Positions 32,233-41,006 of a stretch of DNA of 64,000 nucleotides are shown in pieces. The first letter of the stretch is position 1. Every line of letters starts with the position of its first letter. The stretch is from Solobacterium sp. (GTDB lineage Bacteria; Bacillota_I; Bacilli_A; Erysipelotrichales; Erysipelotrichaceae): positions 62,001 to 126,000 of the forward strand of contig JAFRCE010000004.1 of assembly GCA_017404505.1 (NCBI GenBank), read 5' to 3'. Below the pieces are notes generated by a model. The model did no database searches. It was not told the DNA's origin and was given only the letters and a program-made list of their open reading frames with translations. Position numbers and translations under genes: made by a program.

Positions 32233-33696
32233 ATGTTTCATATCTCTGATGTCAAAAAATATATGCGCTGCCGGCGTCTTTACTGCCTCGACCAGTTTGC
32301 GGAAAGAAAGCCGTTCCATCCGTTTGTCAGACTGGACGAGCAGGTTTCCGACCTGGTTGCGAAGAAGCTCGGCGTCACCGATCCGTTTATCGGTTCCATC
32401 GGTGACGATGCGGGTAAGGCCATGGCCGCGATGGAAGATCATGACTGGCTGATCAAGGCCCGTTTTGAATATGACAGACTGCGCGTCAAGGTGCCTTTTC
32501 TGCACCGCAATGAAGACGGCTGGGATCTGTATTTCATGTTCATCGGTCTGTTTCCGCACCATAATGACATGCTGTTTTACTGCAGTATGGTATGGGTCCT
32601 GGATCATCTTGACATAAAGCTGAAGAACATGTACGTGGTCCATCTCAACAGTGAGTATGTCCGTCAGGATGAACTGGACGTCGATCAGCTGTTCATCGTC
32701 AGCGACTGTTTTTACAACGGCAAGAACAATCCGACAATGCCGGTCGTCAAAGCGGTCCGTTCCAAGATGCAGAACATCCAGCCGCTGCTGGCCGAGATGG
32801 AAGCGGGTTTTGACGAGATACCGGCACCGGTGCGCACCCAGCACTGCACCGGCCGGCAGAAGTGCAGCTACTATGAGGAATGCTTCCCGCAGGAAATTGC
32901 CCAGGACGATAACTCCATCCTGACGCTGATCGGTGCCCAGCATCGCTATGAAATGCAGAATGATGGCATCAACTATCTGAAGGACGCCGACGAAAAGCGT
33001 ATCGAAGGCTCCAGGCAGCAGTACGCACAGATCATGGCGGACCGGCAGGGCGGCCTTTACTGCGACAAACTGGCGCTGCAGAGCTGGCTGAAACGGCTGA
33101 AGTATCCGATCACCTGTATCGATTTCGAATGGGAGCGCTATGCGATTCCCCCGTATCCGGGCATGCATCCATACGATGTGCTGCTGTTCGAATATTCGAT
33201 CCATATCATCCATGAAGATCATTCCGTGGATCAGAAAGTCTATCTTTCCATTCATGATCAGCGGGAGGATTTTGCCCGCAGTCTGCTCAATGACATTCCC
33301 AAAGAGGGAACCGTGCTGGCTTACAACGCCGAAGGAGCGGAGAAGATCCGCATCAGCGAACTGGCGGAAACCTTCCCGCAGTACCGGGACGGACTTCTCG
33401 CAATCAATGAGCGCATGGAAGACCTGCAGCTGCCGTTTGAGAGCGGCATGGTCTATGACGTGCGGATGCGTGGCCAGTGGTCACTGAAAAAGATCATGGC
33501 CATGATGGACGATCCCGGTTATCAGGACCTCGATATCCAGCAGGGTATGGATGCCGTGTTTGAATGGCGCCGCCTGGATGAGGCAGGGGAACTGGACGAC
33601 AGTGATCCACGGGTGCAGGAACTGAAAGACTACTGCGGCATGGATTCCTACGCGATGACCGTCGTGCTGGAATGGCTGTATGAGATTTCCCGATGA
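32233..33696 (+). CDS. DUF2779 protein: Cas4/RecB-like front and DEDD exonuclease-like back
   Basis: 487 residues from the ATG after AAAGGAAAAC. The N terminus, MFHISDVKKYMRCRRLYCLDQF, with the later CTGRQKCSYYEECFP, resembles the cysteine-bearing PD-(D/E)xK nucleases of the Cas4/RecB type. The C-terminal third carries DEDD exonuclease marks: CIDFEWERYAIPPYPG, LAYNAEGAEKIRI and YCGMDSYAMTVVLEWL. DUF2779 proteins combine these two parts, and their role is not established, though nucleic-acid processing is likely. It is not associated with a CRISPR array here. Confidence 0.78.
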   Translation: MFHISDVKKYMRCRRLYCLDQFAERKPFHPFVRLDEQVSDLVAKKLGVTDPFIGSIGDDAGKAMAAMEDHDWLIKARFEYDRLRVKVPFLHRNEDGWDLYFMFIGLFPHHNDMLFYCSMVWVLDHLDIKLKNMYVVHLNSEYVRQDELDVDQLFIVSDCFYNGKNNPTMPVVKAVRSKMQNIQPLLAEMEAGFDEIPAPVRTQHCTGRQKCSYYEECFPQEIAQDDNSILTLIGAQHRYEMQNDGINYLKDADEKRIEGSRQQYAQIMADRQGGLYCDKLALQSWLKRLKYPITCIDFEWERYAIPPYPGMHPYDVLLFEYSIHIIHEDHSVDQKVYLSIHDQREDFARSLLNDIPKEGTVLAYNAEGAEKIRISELAETFPQYRDGLLAINERMEDLQLPFESGMVYDVRMRGQWSLKKIMAMMDDPGYQDLDIQQGMDAVFEWRRLDEAGELDDSDPRVQELKDYCGMDSYAMTVVLEWLYEISR

Positions 33697-33721
33697 AGGC
33701 ATTGAAATCAGTGCCTTTTTT
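33696..33721 (+). terminator. Terminator after the DUF2779 gene
   Basis: Stem AAGGCATT / AGTGCCTT followed by five further Ts. Confidence 0.75.
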
Positions 33722-33840
33722 TGCGGATTGAGATACAATATAAGTAATTAAAGGAGTGTATCAAAGACACATAATCATAAGAATTCGTAACGGATGTTTT
33801 TCCCGTATACCCATAGATCGATATAGAATAGGAGGTCATT

Positions 33841-34371
33841 ATGAGGTTTGAGATTGTTGGAAAAAACGTTGAAATTTCAGATTCGATGAGGGAGCAGATC
33901 GAAAAGAAACTGTCCAACATGGACAAGTATCTGCTGATCGACCCGGACACCATCGCCAGAGTCGTGGCCAGGGTGTATCCGAATTCACAGAAAATCGAGG
34001 TGACAATTCCGACGAAAATCGGCCTCCTGCGTACGGAAGTCGTCAACGATGACTTCTACGCAGCCGTGGATCTGGCCATTGACAAACTGGAAGACCAGAT
34101 CAGAAGACAGAAGACAAGACTGTCACGCCGTCACAGAGAGCATCTGGCACAGGCCTTCATTGAAGAAGCAGTGAAGGAAGAAGGCAGAGACATTCCGGTC
34201 CGCACCAAGACAGTCGCGGCTGAGGAAATGGCTCTTGACGATGCCATCATGCACATGGAACTGCTGAGCCACAACTTCTTCATTTACAGAGATGAGGAAA
34301 ACGGACAGATCTGCGTGGTTTACCGCAGAGCCAACGGCGGCTACGGTCTGATCGAGGTTGACGAAGACTGA
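33841..34371 (+). CDS. hpf: Long-form ribosome hibernation promoting factor
   Basis: 176 residues. The N-terminal S30AE domain (MRFEIVGKNVEISDSMREQIEKKLSNMDKY ... VVNDDFYAAVDLAIDKLEDQI) binds the ribosome. The linker is followed by the C-terminal dimerisation domain (ALDDAIMHMELLSHNFFIYRDEENGQICVVYRRANGGYGLIE), so it can form 100S dimers. ATAGGAGGTCATT precedes the ATG. The 119 bases upstream form a non-coding leader with a TACAAT candidate -10 near 33733 and no recognised riboswitch. Confidence 0.93.
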   Translation: MRFEIVGKNVEISDSMREQIEKKLSNMDKYLLIDPDTIARVVARVYPNSQKIEVTIPTKIGLLRTEVVNDDFYAAVDLAIDKLEDQIRRQKTRLSRRHREHLAQAFIEEAVKEEGRDIPVRTKTVAAEEMALDDAIMHMELLSHNFFIYRDEENGQICVVYRRANGGYGLIEVDED

Positions 34372-34381
34372 AGAAAAAAAG

Positions 34382-34407
34382 AATCCACCCGGCGGGTGGA
34401 TTTTTTA
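34382..34407. terminator. Bidirectional terminator between hpf and a converging gene
   Basis: Stem AATCCACCC / GGGTGGATT, GGC loop, T run on the plus strand and a run of A before it that becomes T on the minus strand. Confidence 0.85.
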
Positions 34408-35067
34408 GTTCATTATGGAAAGGATCATCAGAATCAGATTGACGATTCCCAGAGCAAGTATGCCGGGTACGATCGTGTGTGTCTGATTGTAAAGATATGA
34501 CAGCAGGGCGAACAGTCCCATGAAATAGACATAGCTTCTTAACAGCAGGGAAATATCATTCAGCGGCACAAAGGCGATGGTGATGACCAGACCGACGGCC
34601 AGAGCGGAAAGCAGGATCGACTGCAGTTCCTTGTGAATGACATCGAGATGGTCGGTCATGATCTTGAAGGTCAGATTCAGCATGGCGGATTCCATGAAGC
34701 TGAAGGCGACCAGGAAGCCCGGACGCGCGTAGCCGTAGCCGATCAGGGCATAGGAGGGCGGCAGGATCAGATGCGCCTGGAAGAAACTCAGGCCCAGCAG
34801 TGACCACAAAAAGATTAGGGCGCCGCCGATCAGGGTATACAGAATCGTATCCGGGATGTTCTCCTTGGCGCGGTTGTAGTGGATCGCCACCAGATTCCAG
34901 TTATACATGATCAGCACCGAAGTGAAGATATTCATGGAAAACATCAATGAGATCTGTTCCTGATCCAGGAAGATATTCAGGAGCCTGGCGGTGATCGGAA
35001 TCATGGCCGTCAGGATCAGGGAAATCACGATGCGTTTCCTTGACAGGGTGGAAATTGTCTGGGTCAT
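34405..35067 (-). CDS. Multi-pass membrane protein, family not recognised
   Basis: 220 residues with about six hydrophobic segments. The last part, YNQTHTIVPGILALGIVNLILMIL, is reminiscent of the final helices of CPBP (Abi) membrane proteases, but the Glu-Glu and His motifs of active members are not evident, so this is only a loose likeness. AGAGGTTTCAT precedes the start, and TATACT lies about 27 bases upstream on the minus strand as a -10. It converges on hpf and diverges from the gene at 35209. Confidence 0.65.
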   Translation of the reverse strand: MTQTISTLSRKRIVISLILTAMIPITARLLNIFLDQEQISLMFSMNIFTSVLIMYNWNLVAIHYNRAKENIPDTILYTLIGGALIFLWSLLGLSFFQAHLILPPSYALIGYGYARPGFLVAFSFMESAMLNLTFKIMTDHLDVIHKELQSILLSALAVGLVITIAFVPLNDISLLLRSYVYFMGLFALLSYLYNQTHTIVPGILALGIVNLILMILSIMN

Positions 35068-35208
35068 ATGAAACCTCTTCTTTTACCAGTTTAGTATATC
35101 GGATAATGAAAAGAATGTCATTTGTGCATGGAAAACTGCCTTTCGTGCACGGATGCTTTTCTTTGTCCGTCCGTGTGTTCAGACAATGGAAACGGGAGGA
35201 GTGAAACC

Positions 35209-35550
35209 ATGATTTATGAGAAAAAGGGCAGAAAGAAAATCGAAGACATGAGCGCCAGGGAACTCAGCCAGATCATGAAATACCTGGGCGGCATATACCG
35301 GCGGGCGAAAAAACGGGTGGATCTTTGTGACCGCCAAAGCGGCGGCCGGATGGATCAGTACGACCGGCAGCTGATCTATCTGATCGACCGCACCCTGCAG
35401 GACTGTTCACGTCAGAACAGCATGATCCTGCGCCGCACGTACTTTGAAAACAGCGACGAAGGCTGGTATGCGGAGTTTCTGTCCGCCAGCGCGTTTTATC
35501 GCCTGAAAAAGGAGGCGGCAGTGGAATTCCTCAATTGCTTAGACTATTAA
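35209..35550 (+). CDS. Small helical protein resembling the MG284/MPN403 family
   Basis: 113 residues from the ATG after GGGAGGAGTGAAACC. An upstream frame start at 35122 has no ribosome site. The chain is basic and helical, and its end, ILRRTYFENSDEGWYAEF followed by SASAFYRLKKEAAVEFL, strongly resembles what I recall of the mycoplasma MG284/MPN403 family (W-Y ... S-x-x-x-Y-R-x-K-K-x-A-x-x-E-F). The C-terminal part reads as a sigma region 4-like HTH. It has the same outline as the two proteins at 28678-29413. Function unknown. Confidence 0.6.
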   Translation: MIYEKKGRKKIEDMSARELSQIMKYLGGIYRRAKKRVDLCDRQSGGRMDQYDRQLIYLIDRTLQDCSRQNSMILRRTYFENSDEGWYAEFLSASAFYRLKKEAAVEFLNCLDY

Positions 35551-35563
35551 AGGATGTTAAAAT
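35535..35563 (+). promoter_or_regulatory. Promoter for ptsI with -35 and extended -10
   Basis: TTGCTT and TAAAAT with a 17-base spacer and TG before the -10. The -35 overlaps the end of the preceding gene. Initiation would give a leader of about 150 bases before ptsI. Confidence 0.6.
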
Positions 35564-35669
35564 GAATTCAGAAATGGACGGCTTCGCAGCGTTTTCATCT
35601 GCGCCTGCAGTATCACAATTATCATCGGCAACAGCGGGAGGGTTTCTTCTGCTTTGGCAGGTCAGGTAA
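35562..35669 (+). other. Possible 35-codon leader ORF upstream of ptsI
   Basis: ATG preceded by AAAGGA at eight bases, ending in TAA. It encodes a Ser/Ala-rich peptide with a hydrophobic end (GGFLLLWQVR). It overlaps the -10 just described, so it could be translated only from an upstream transcript. Kept as a weak candidate. Confidence 0.2.
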
Positions 35670-35718
35670 ACGCTTACATAGCCGAACATGCACAGAAAGC
35701 ATTCAGGAGGAATAAATA

Positions 35719-37419
35719 ATGCTGAAAGGTATTGCTGCTTCACAGGGAATTGCTGTCGCAAAGGTCTACAAGCTTGAACAGCCGGTTCTGGAAATCGTCA
35801 AGAAGGATTCCGTAGTCGAGGGAGAACTTGCCAAGCTCGCTAATGCGTTCACAAAGACCGTTGAAGACATTAAGAAAATTAAGGAAGTTGCTTCCAAGAG
35901 CCTCGCTGCTGAGGAACTGGCAGTATTCGATGCTCATCTGATGATGGCCGGCGACCCGGAACTCCGCGGCCAGATCGAAGACATGATCAAGAATGAAGGC
36001 GTCAATGCTGACTATGCTACTCAGCAGGTTGCCAACATGATGGTCTCCATTTTCGAATCCATGGACGATGCGTACATGAGAGAAAGAGCTGCTGACGTCA
36101 AGGACGTTACGTTCCGTCTGATGTGCAACATCTGCGGCAAGGTCATTCCGAATCTGTCCACCATCGACAAGCCGGTCGTCATCGTTGCCAAAGACCTGAC
36201 ACCGTCTGACACAGGTTCTCTGAACAAAGAATTCGCAAAGGGCTTCGCAACTGAAATCGGCGGCCGTACAAGCCACAGTGCCATCATGGCCCGTTCGCTG
36301 GAAATCCCGGCAGTTGTCGGCGTTACCGGCATTCTTGAAGCTGCCAAAGACGGCGACGAAGTCATCCTCGACGCCATCAACGGTGAAGTCATCCTGAACC
36401 CGACACCGGAACAGGTTGCTGAGTATCAGAAGAAGGCTGAAGCATTCAAGGCTGAAAAAGAAGCCCTGAAGGCTCTGAAAGACAAGGAATCCGTTTCCAC
36501 CGACGGACACAAAGTCCTGCTGGTCGGCAACATCGGTTCTCCGAAAGATGCTGAAGGCGTCGTTGAAAACGGTGGCGAAGGCGTTGGTCTGTTCCGTACC
36601 GAGTTCCTCTACATGAAGAGCGAAGACTGGCCGGATGAAGAAACACAGTTCCAGGCTTACAAGGCTGTCATGGAAAAGATGGACGGCAAACCGGTCGTTA
36701 TCCGTACCCTGGATATCGGCGGTGACAAGAAACTGAACTACTACACATTCGAAGAAGAAATGAACCCGTTCCTGGGTGTTCGTGCCGTTCGTTTCTGCCT
36801 GATGCGCAAGGATATCTTCCGTACCCAGCTGAGAGCCCTGCTGAGAGCTTCCGCTTACGGCCACCTCTGCATCATGTTCCCGATGATCGCAACCGTCGGC
36901 GAATTCAAGGATGCCAAGCAGTGCTATGAAGATGCCCGTGCAGAACTGATCGCGGAAGGCGTCAAAGTCGGTGACAAGGTTGAAGTCGGCTGCATGATCG
37001 AAATTCCGGCAGCTGCTGTTCTGGCAGATAAGATTGCCAAGTATGCAGACTTCTTCTCCATCGGTACAAACGACCTGATCCAGTACTCCATGGCTGCTGA
37101 CCGTATGAGCCAGCCGGTATCCTATCTGTACCAGCCGCTGAACCCGTCCATCCTGCGTCTCATCAAGATGACGATCGACGGTGCTCACAAGAACGGCAAA
37201 TGGTGCGGTATGTGCGGCGAAATGGCAGGCGACGAGCTCGCTGCTCCGGTTCTGTTAGGCCTTGGTCTGGACGAATTCTCCATGAGCGCCACCAGTATTC
37301 TGAACGCCCGTAAGATCATTACCGGCCTGAGCTATGCTGAAATGAAAGAAATGGCTGAAAAGGCACTCGAATGCGACACTGCTGAGGAAGTAACAGAACT
37401 CGTCAAGAAAGTTCTCTGA
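35719..37419 (+). CDS. ptsI: Phosphoenolpyruvate-protein phosphotransferase (PTS enzyme I)
   Basis: 566 residues. The phosphorylated His is in GGRTSHSAIMARSLEIPAVVG. The PEP-binding domain has GVGLFRTEFLYM, RTLDIGGDKKLNYY, NPFLGVRAVRFCL, EIPAAAV and the catalytic Cys in GKWCGMCGEMAGD. It passes phosphate from PEP to HPr at the head of all PTS sugar uptake. AGGAGGAATAAATA gives the start. HPr is not beside it, which differs from the usual ptsHI pair. Confidence 0.96.
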   Translation: MLKGIAASQGIAVAKVYKLEQPVLEIVKKDSVVEGELAKLANAFTKTVEDIKKIKEVASKSLAAEELAVFDAHLMMAGDPELRGQIEDMIKNEGVNADYATQQVANMMVSIFESMDDAYMRERAADVKDVTFRLMCNICGKVIPNLSTIDKPVVIVAKDLTPSDTGSLNKEFAKGFATEIGGRTSHSAIMARSLEIPAVVGVTGILEAAKDGDEVILDAINGEVILNPTPEQVAEYQKKAEAFKAEKEALKALKDKESVSTDGHKVLLVGNIGSPKDAEGVVENGGEGVGLFRTEFLYMKSEDWPDEETQFQAYKAVMEKMDGKPVVIRTLDIGGDKKLNYYTFEEEMNPFLGVRAVRFCLMRKDIFRTQLRALLRASAYGHLCIMFPMIATVGEFKDAKQCYEDARAELIAEGVKVGDKVEVGCMIEIPAAAVLADKIAKYADFFSIGTNDLIQYSMAADRMSQPVSYLYQPLNPSILRLIKMTIDGAHKNGKWCGMCGEMAGDELAAPVLLGLGLDEFSMSATSILNARKIITGLSYAEMKEMAEKALECDTAEEVTELVKKVL

Positions 37420-37437
37420 TCTTCTGCATCAAATCTG

Positions 37438-37475
37438 ACCGGTCATATCCTGATGGATGTGACCGGTTTTTTTCT
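37438..37475 (+). terminator. Terminator after ptsI
   Basis: 13-bp hairpin, ACCGGTCATATCC paired with GGATGTGACCGGT, followed by seven Ts. Confidence 0.88.
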
Positions 37476-37480
37476 GTCTG

Positions 37481-37489
37481 TGGTAAGAT
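37481..37489 (+). promoter_or_regulatory. Extended -10 promoter
   Basis: TGGTAAGAT about 17 bases before the next start codon. Confidence 0.5.
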
Positions 37490-37506
37490 GATAGAAGAAA
37501 GAGTCT

Positions 37507-37908
37507 ATGAAAAAAACAATTTCCGAAACATTTTATCAGTCGCTTGTGATCAGCGGATATATCATGACGTTTATCCTGCTGGTTTTCGGCTGCCTGTACG
37601 TCCGGGATCAGCACTGGTTCGAAAAGCCGGAACCTGTCAAACAGATCCGCACCGTACAGGTCGATACGGAAAGACAGGTGCTGATCCGTGCGGAAGAAAT
37701 TCAGGAGGCACAGGATCCGCTCGATATGTTCACCACGCTTTTCAGTAATTCCCTGCAGGAAGGGCAGGTGCCGATCGGCGAAATGATCGATACCTTCCTG
37801 TCAAGTGAATTTGCCCATGATGTATTTACGGATGAAGAGCTGAAGGACCTGCAGGATCTGTCGACTCTGACGGAAGAGATGCTCAAAGATATTCTGGGAG
37901 GAAAATAA
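37507..37908 (+). CDS. Membrane-anchored protein of unknown function
   Basis: 133 residues: a short basic N terminus, one transmembrane helix (about 14-31, VISGYIMTFILLVFGCLY), then an acidic soluble part with helical character (EEIQEAQDPLDMFTTLFS, TLTEEMLKDILGGK). The soluble part should lie outside the cell by the positive-inside rule. Only a weak AGAAAGAG ribosome site is present. The alpha-glucosidase starts two bases after its stop, so the two are one unit. No family recognised. Confidence 0.62.
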   Translation: MKKTISETFYQSLVISGYIMTFILLVFGCLYVRDQHWFEKPEPVKQIRTVQVDTERQVLIRAEEIQEAQDPLDMFTTLFSNSLQEGQVPIGEMIDTFLSSEFAHDVFTDEELKDLQDLSTLTEEMLKDILGGK

Positions 37909-37910
37909 TC

Positions 37911-39563
37911 ATGAAATGGTGGCAGACAAAAGTGGCGTATGAACTGTATCCCAAGAGTTTCCTCGATACGCGGGGACAGGGAACAGGCACGATCCGCGGC
38001 ATTATCGAGCGGCTGGATTATCTGGCTTCGCTTGGTATCGGGGCGGTGTGGATCACACCGGTATGCCGTTCGCCGATGGTCGATAACGGTTATGACATTG
38101 CCGACTATACCGACATCGATCCGAGTTACGGAACGATGGCCGACATGGACGAACTGTTCACTCTCGCCGCTGAACGCGGTATCCGTATCGTCATCGATCT
38201 GGTCTTCAATCACACCTCCGATCAGAATCCATGGTTTCTGGAATCGAAGAAAAGTCAGGACAATCCATATGCCGACTGGTATATCTGGCGTGATGCGAAA
38301 GAAGACGGCAGCGCCCCGACCAACTGGCGCGGTATCTTCGGCGGTTCCGCCTGGACCTGGTGTGAAGAGAGAAAGCAGTACTACCTGCATACCTTCGCAG
38401 TTCAGCAGCCAGACCTCAACTGGGCCAATCCGGAAGTCAGAAAAGCGTTGTACAAAGCCGCGAATTTCTGGATCGAGAGGGGAGCCGGCGGTTTCCGTGT
38501 CGATGCCATCACCTATATCCGCAAACCGGATGTCTTCAAGGATGGAACACCGGACGGGGAAGACGGCATGGTGTCGGTGCATGACATGACCGCCAACACG
38601 CCTGGCATCCTGGATTATCTGCATGAATTCAAGCGGGAAGTCAGTGACGGCCACGACATCTTCACGGTCGCCGAGGCCAACGGCGTCAGTGCCGACGAAC
38701 TGAAATACTGGGTCGGCGAGGACGGCGCCTTTGACATGCTGTTTGAATTCAGCCATGTCAATCTCGAATTCAAGGGCATCGAAACCTGGTGCCGGCCGGA
38801 CCCATGGACGCTGAGTGATCTGCGGACGGCGCTGTTCAATTCCCAGGAAGCGACGAAGGACAACGGCTGGTATCCCGCTTTCTTTGAGAACCATGACAAG
38901 CCGCGCTGCGTCGACCATTTCTTCCCGCAGGGAACGGATCCTGTACGGGCTGCAAAGCTGATGGGACTGCTGCTGTATACCCTGCGGGGAACACCGTTCC
39001 TCTATCAGGGCCAGGAACTCGGTTACAGCAACGTCCGATGGGATGATATCAGCTGCTACAACGACATCTCGTCCCATGGCCAGTATGAATTCGCCCTGAG
39101 CGAAGGCTTCAGCAAAGAGGAGGCGCTGGCCTGTGTCCATGCCTTCTCACGTGACAGCGCCCGCACCCCGATGCAGTGGGACAGCAGCGCAAACGCCGGC
39201 TTCACCACCGGTACGCCATGGCTGCCGGTCCATGAGAACTACAGGGAACAGAATGTCGAGGCGGAAAGCGCCGATCCCGATTCGGTTCTCAGCTGGTACC
39301 GGAAACTGGCGGTCATCCGCCGCAATCTGCCGGCCCTGAAGGAAGGGGATTTTACGCCGCTTCTGGAAGACAGTGAAACGATCCTGGCCTGGCAGCGCAC
39401 CTGCGGTGATCACAAAGCCGTCATCCTCGCCAGCTTCGCGAAGGAACCGCAGTCATATGACGAGAAACTGACGGAAGGCCTGCATGTATTCCTCACCAAT
39501 GTCAAACAGCATGAAGAGGGGAAACTGCAGCCCTTTGAAGCTGTCCTTTATGTGAACGACTGA
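37911..39563 (+). CDS. GH13 alpha-glucosidase (oligo-1,6-glucosidase / trehalose-6-phosphate hydrolase type)
   Basis: 550 residues, the usual length for GH13 subfamily 31. Conserved regions: VDNGYDIADYTDIDP, DLVFNHTSD, the nucleophile Asp in GGFRVDAITYI, the acid Glu in FTVAEANG and the third Asp in FFENHDKPR. It cleaves terminal alpha-glucosidic links of short sugars in the cytoplasm. The Ala after the nucleophile Asp and EANG after the acid do not let me choose between alpha-1,6, alpha-1,4 or sugar-phosphate substrates. GGGAGGAAAATAATC precedes the ATG. Confidence 0.88.
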   Translation: MKWWQTKVAYELYPKSFLDTRGQGTGTIRGIIERLDYLASLGIGAVWITPVCRSPMVDNGYDIADYTDIDPSYGTMADMDELFTLAAERGIRIVIDLVFNHTSDQNPWFLESKKSQDNPYADWYIWRDAKEDGSAPTNWRGIFGGSAWTWCEERKQYYLHTFAVQQPDLNWANPEVRKALYKAANFWIERGAGGFRVDAITYIRKPDVFKDGTPDGEDGMVSVHDMTANTPGILDYLHEFKREVSDGHDIFTVAEANGVSADELKYWVGEDGAFDMLFEFSHVNLEFKGIETWCRPDPWTLSDLRTALFNSQEATKDNGWYPAFFENHDKPRCVDHFFPQGTDPVRAAKLMGLLLYTLRGTPFLYQGQELGYSNVRWDDISCYNDISSHGQYEFALSEGFSKEEALACVHAFSRDSARTPMQWDSSANAGFTTGTPWLPVHENYREQNVEAESADPDSVLSWYRKLAVIRRNLPALKEGDFTPLLEDSETILAWQRTCGDHKAVILASFAKEPQSYDEKLTEGLHVFLTNVKQHEEGKLQPFEAVLYVND

Positions 39564-39587
39564 CCTGCTTCGGCAGGTCTTTTTTTA
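39562..39587 (+). terminator. Terminator after the alpha-glucosidase
   Basis: Stem GACCTGC / GCAGGTC with a TTCG tetraloop and eight Ts, overlapping the stop codon. Confidence 0.9.
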
Positions 39588-39620
39588 AGCCTTATCGAAA
39601 ACAAAAAAGAGTTTCTGTAA

Positions 39621-39626
39621 TACAAT
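39621..39626 (+). promoter_or_regulatory. -10 element giving a leaderless MATE message
   Basis: TACAAT ends six bases before the ATG at 39633. No ribosome-binding sequence is present between them. Confidence 0.55.
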
Positions 39627-39632
39627 GTATGC

Positions 39633-41006
39633 ATGAAAACTTCAGGCAGACAGAATGACTTCGGCTCCGGCAAAGTATGGAAGGTGATCATGGTCCAGGC
39701 GATTCCGCTGATGATGGCCCAGCTGGTTCATCTTCTTTATAATGTCGTCGACCGTATTTATATCGGCCATCTGGAAGGCATCGGCGCCATGGCGCTGACC
39801 GGCATCGGTCTGGCCTTTCCGCTGACGACGCTGACCGCCGCTTTCACGAATCTGTTCGCGACCGGCGGCGCGCCGCTGTTCGCCATTGCCCGCGGCGAAG
39901 GAAACGAAGAACGGGCGGAGCGGGTCCTCTCCCAGGTGGTCATGTTACTGAGCAGCGCGTCCCTGATTCTGTTTCTCGTCGGTTTCTTTTTCCGCAAACC
40001 GATCCTGTATCTCTTCGGGGCCAGTGACGCGTCTTATCTTTATGCCGACCAGTATCTGCGAATCTATCTGTTCGGGACGCTTTTTGCCATGCTGTCCACC
40101 GGCCTCAACGGTTTCATCAACGCTTCCGGCTTTCCCCGGGCAGGCATGATGACGATCGTTCTTGGTGCCGTACTGAACCTGATCCTGGATCCGGTTTTCA
40201 TCTATTTCTTTCATATGGGAGTGGCCGGAGCGGCCCTGGCAACGGTGCTATCGCAGTTTGCTTCCTGTTTCTGGGCACTTTCGTTCTTCCATGGCGACAC
40301 GGCACCGTATCATATCCGCCGGGAATACATGGCGTTTGATTTTGTGATCGTCCGGGAACTGATCCCGCTTGGCATCGCCGGCTTCATCATGCAGGGAACC
40401 AACGCTCTGGTGCAGATTCTCTGCAACGTCATGCTGAGACAGTACGGCGGTGACCTGTATGTCGGTATCATGACTGTCATCAATTCGGTGCGTGAGATCC
40501 TCTCGCTGCCGACATCCAGTATTTCGCAGGGTGCCCAGCCGGTCATCAGCTTCAATTTCGGAGCCCGGAAACATTCCCGGATCAAAGAAGCGATTCGCTT
40601 CATGACATGGACCATCCTGGTATATACGTGTGTGGCATGGCTGCTGGTACTGCTGATGCCGGATAAACTGATGGGCATCTTCACCAGTGACACACAGATG
40701 GTCGAACTCGGCACCCATTCGCTGAAGCTTTATTTCTTCGGCTTTGTGTTCATGGCGTTCCAGATGGCCGGACAGTCCACTTTCACGGCTCTGAAATGTT
40801 CAAAAAGAGCGATTTTCTTCTCGCTCTTCCGGAAAGTTATTATTGTCGTGCCGCTGACGCTGCTTCTGCCTTCCTTCTTCGGAACCGACGGTGTCTTCCT
40901 GGCCGAACCTGTTTCCAACGTGATCGGCGGTCTGGCATCCTATACAGCGATGTACCTGACGGCATATAAAAAGCTGCCGCCGGATGGTGAGGCAGCAGCG
41001 ATTTAA
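39633..41006 (+). CDS. MATE-family efflux transporter
   Basis: 457 residues, about twelve membrane segments in two related halves. The family start FGSGKVWKVIMVQAIPLMMAQL and LLYNVVDRIYIGHLEG are visible, as are LPTSSISQGAQPVISFNFGA and FLAEPVSNVIGG in the second half. MATE proteins export drugs or metabolites against sodium or protons. The substrate is unknown. The start is fixed by the conserved N terminus, and no Shine-Dalgarno precedes it, which fits leaderless translation. Its stop codon overlaps the stop of the converging phosphatase gene. Confidence 0.9.
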   Translation: MKTSGRQNDFGSGKVWKVIMVQAIPLMMAQLVHLLYNVVDRIYIGHLEGIGAMALTGIGLAFPLTTLTAAFTNLFATGGAPLFAIARGEGNEERAERVLSQVVMLLSSASLILFLVGFFFRKPILYLFGASDASYLYADQYLRIYLFGTLFAMLSTGLNGFINASGFPRAGMMTIVLGAVLNLILDPVFIYFFHMGVAGAALATVLSQFASCFWALSFFHGDTAPYHIRREYMAFDFVIVRELIPLGIAGFIMQGTNALVQILCNVMLRQYGGDLYVGIMTVINSVREILSLPTSSISQGAQPVISFNFGARKHSRIKEAIRFMTWTILVYTCVAWLLVLLMPDKLMGIFTSDTQMVELGTHSLKLYFFGFVFMAFQMAGQSTFTALKCSKRAIFFSLFRKVIIVVPLTLLLPSFFGTDGVFLAEPVSNVIGGLASYTAMYLTAYKKLPPDGEAAAI

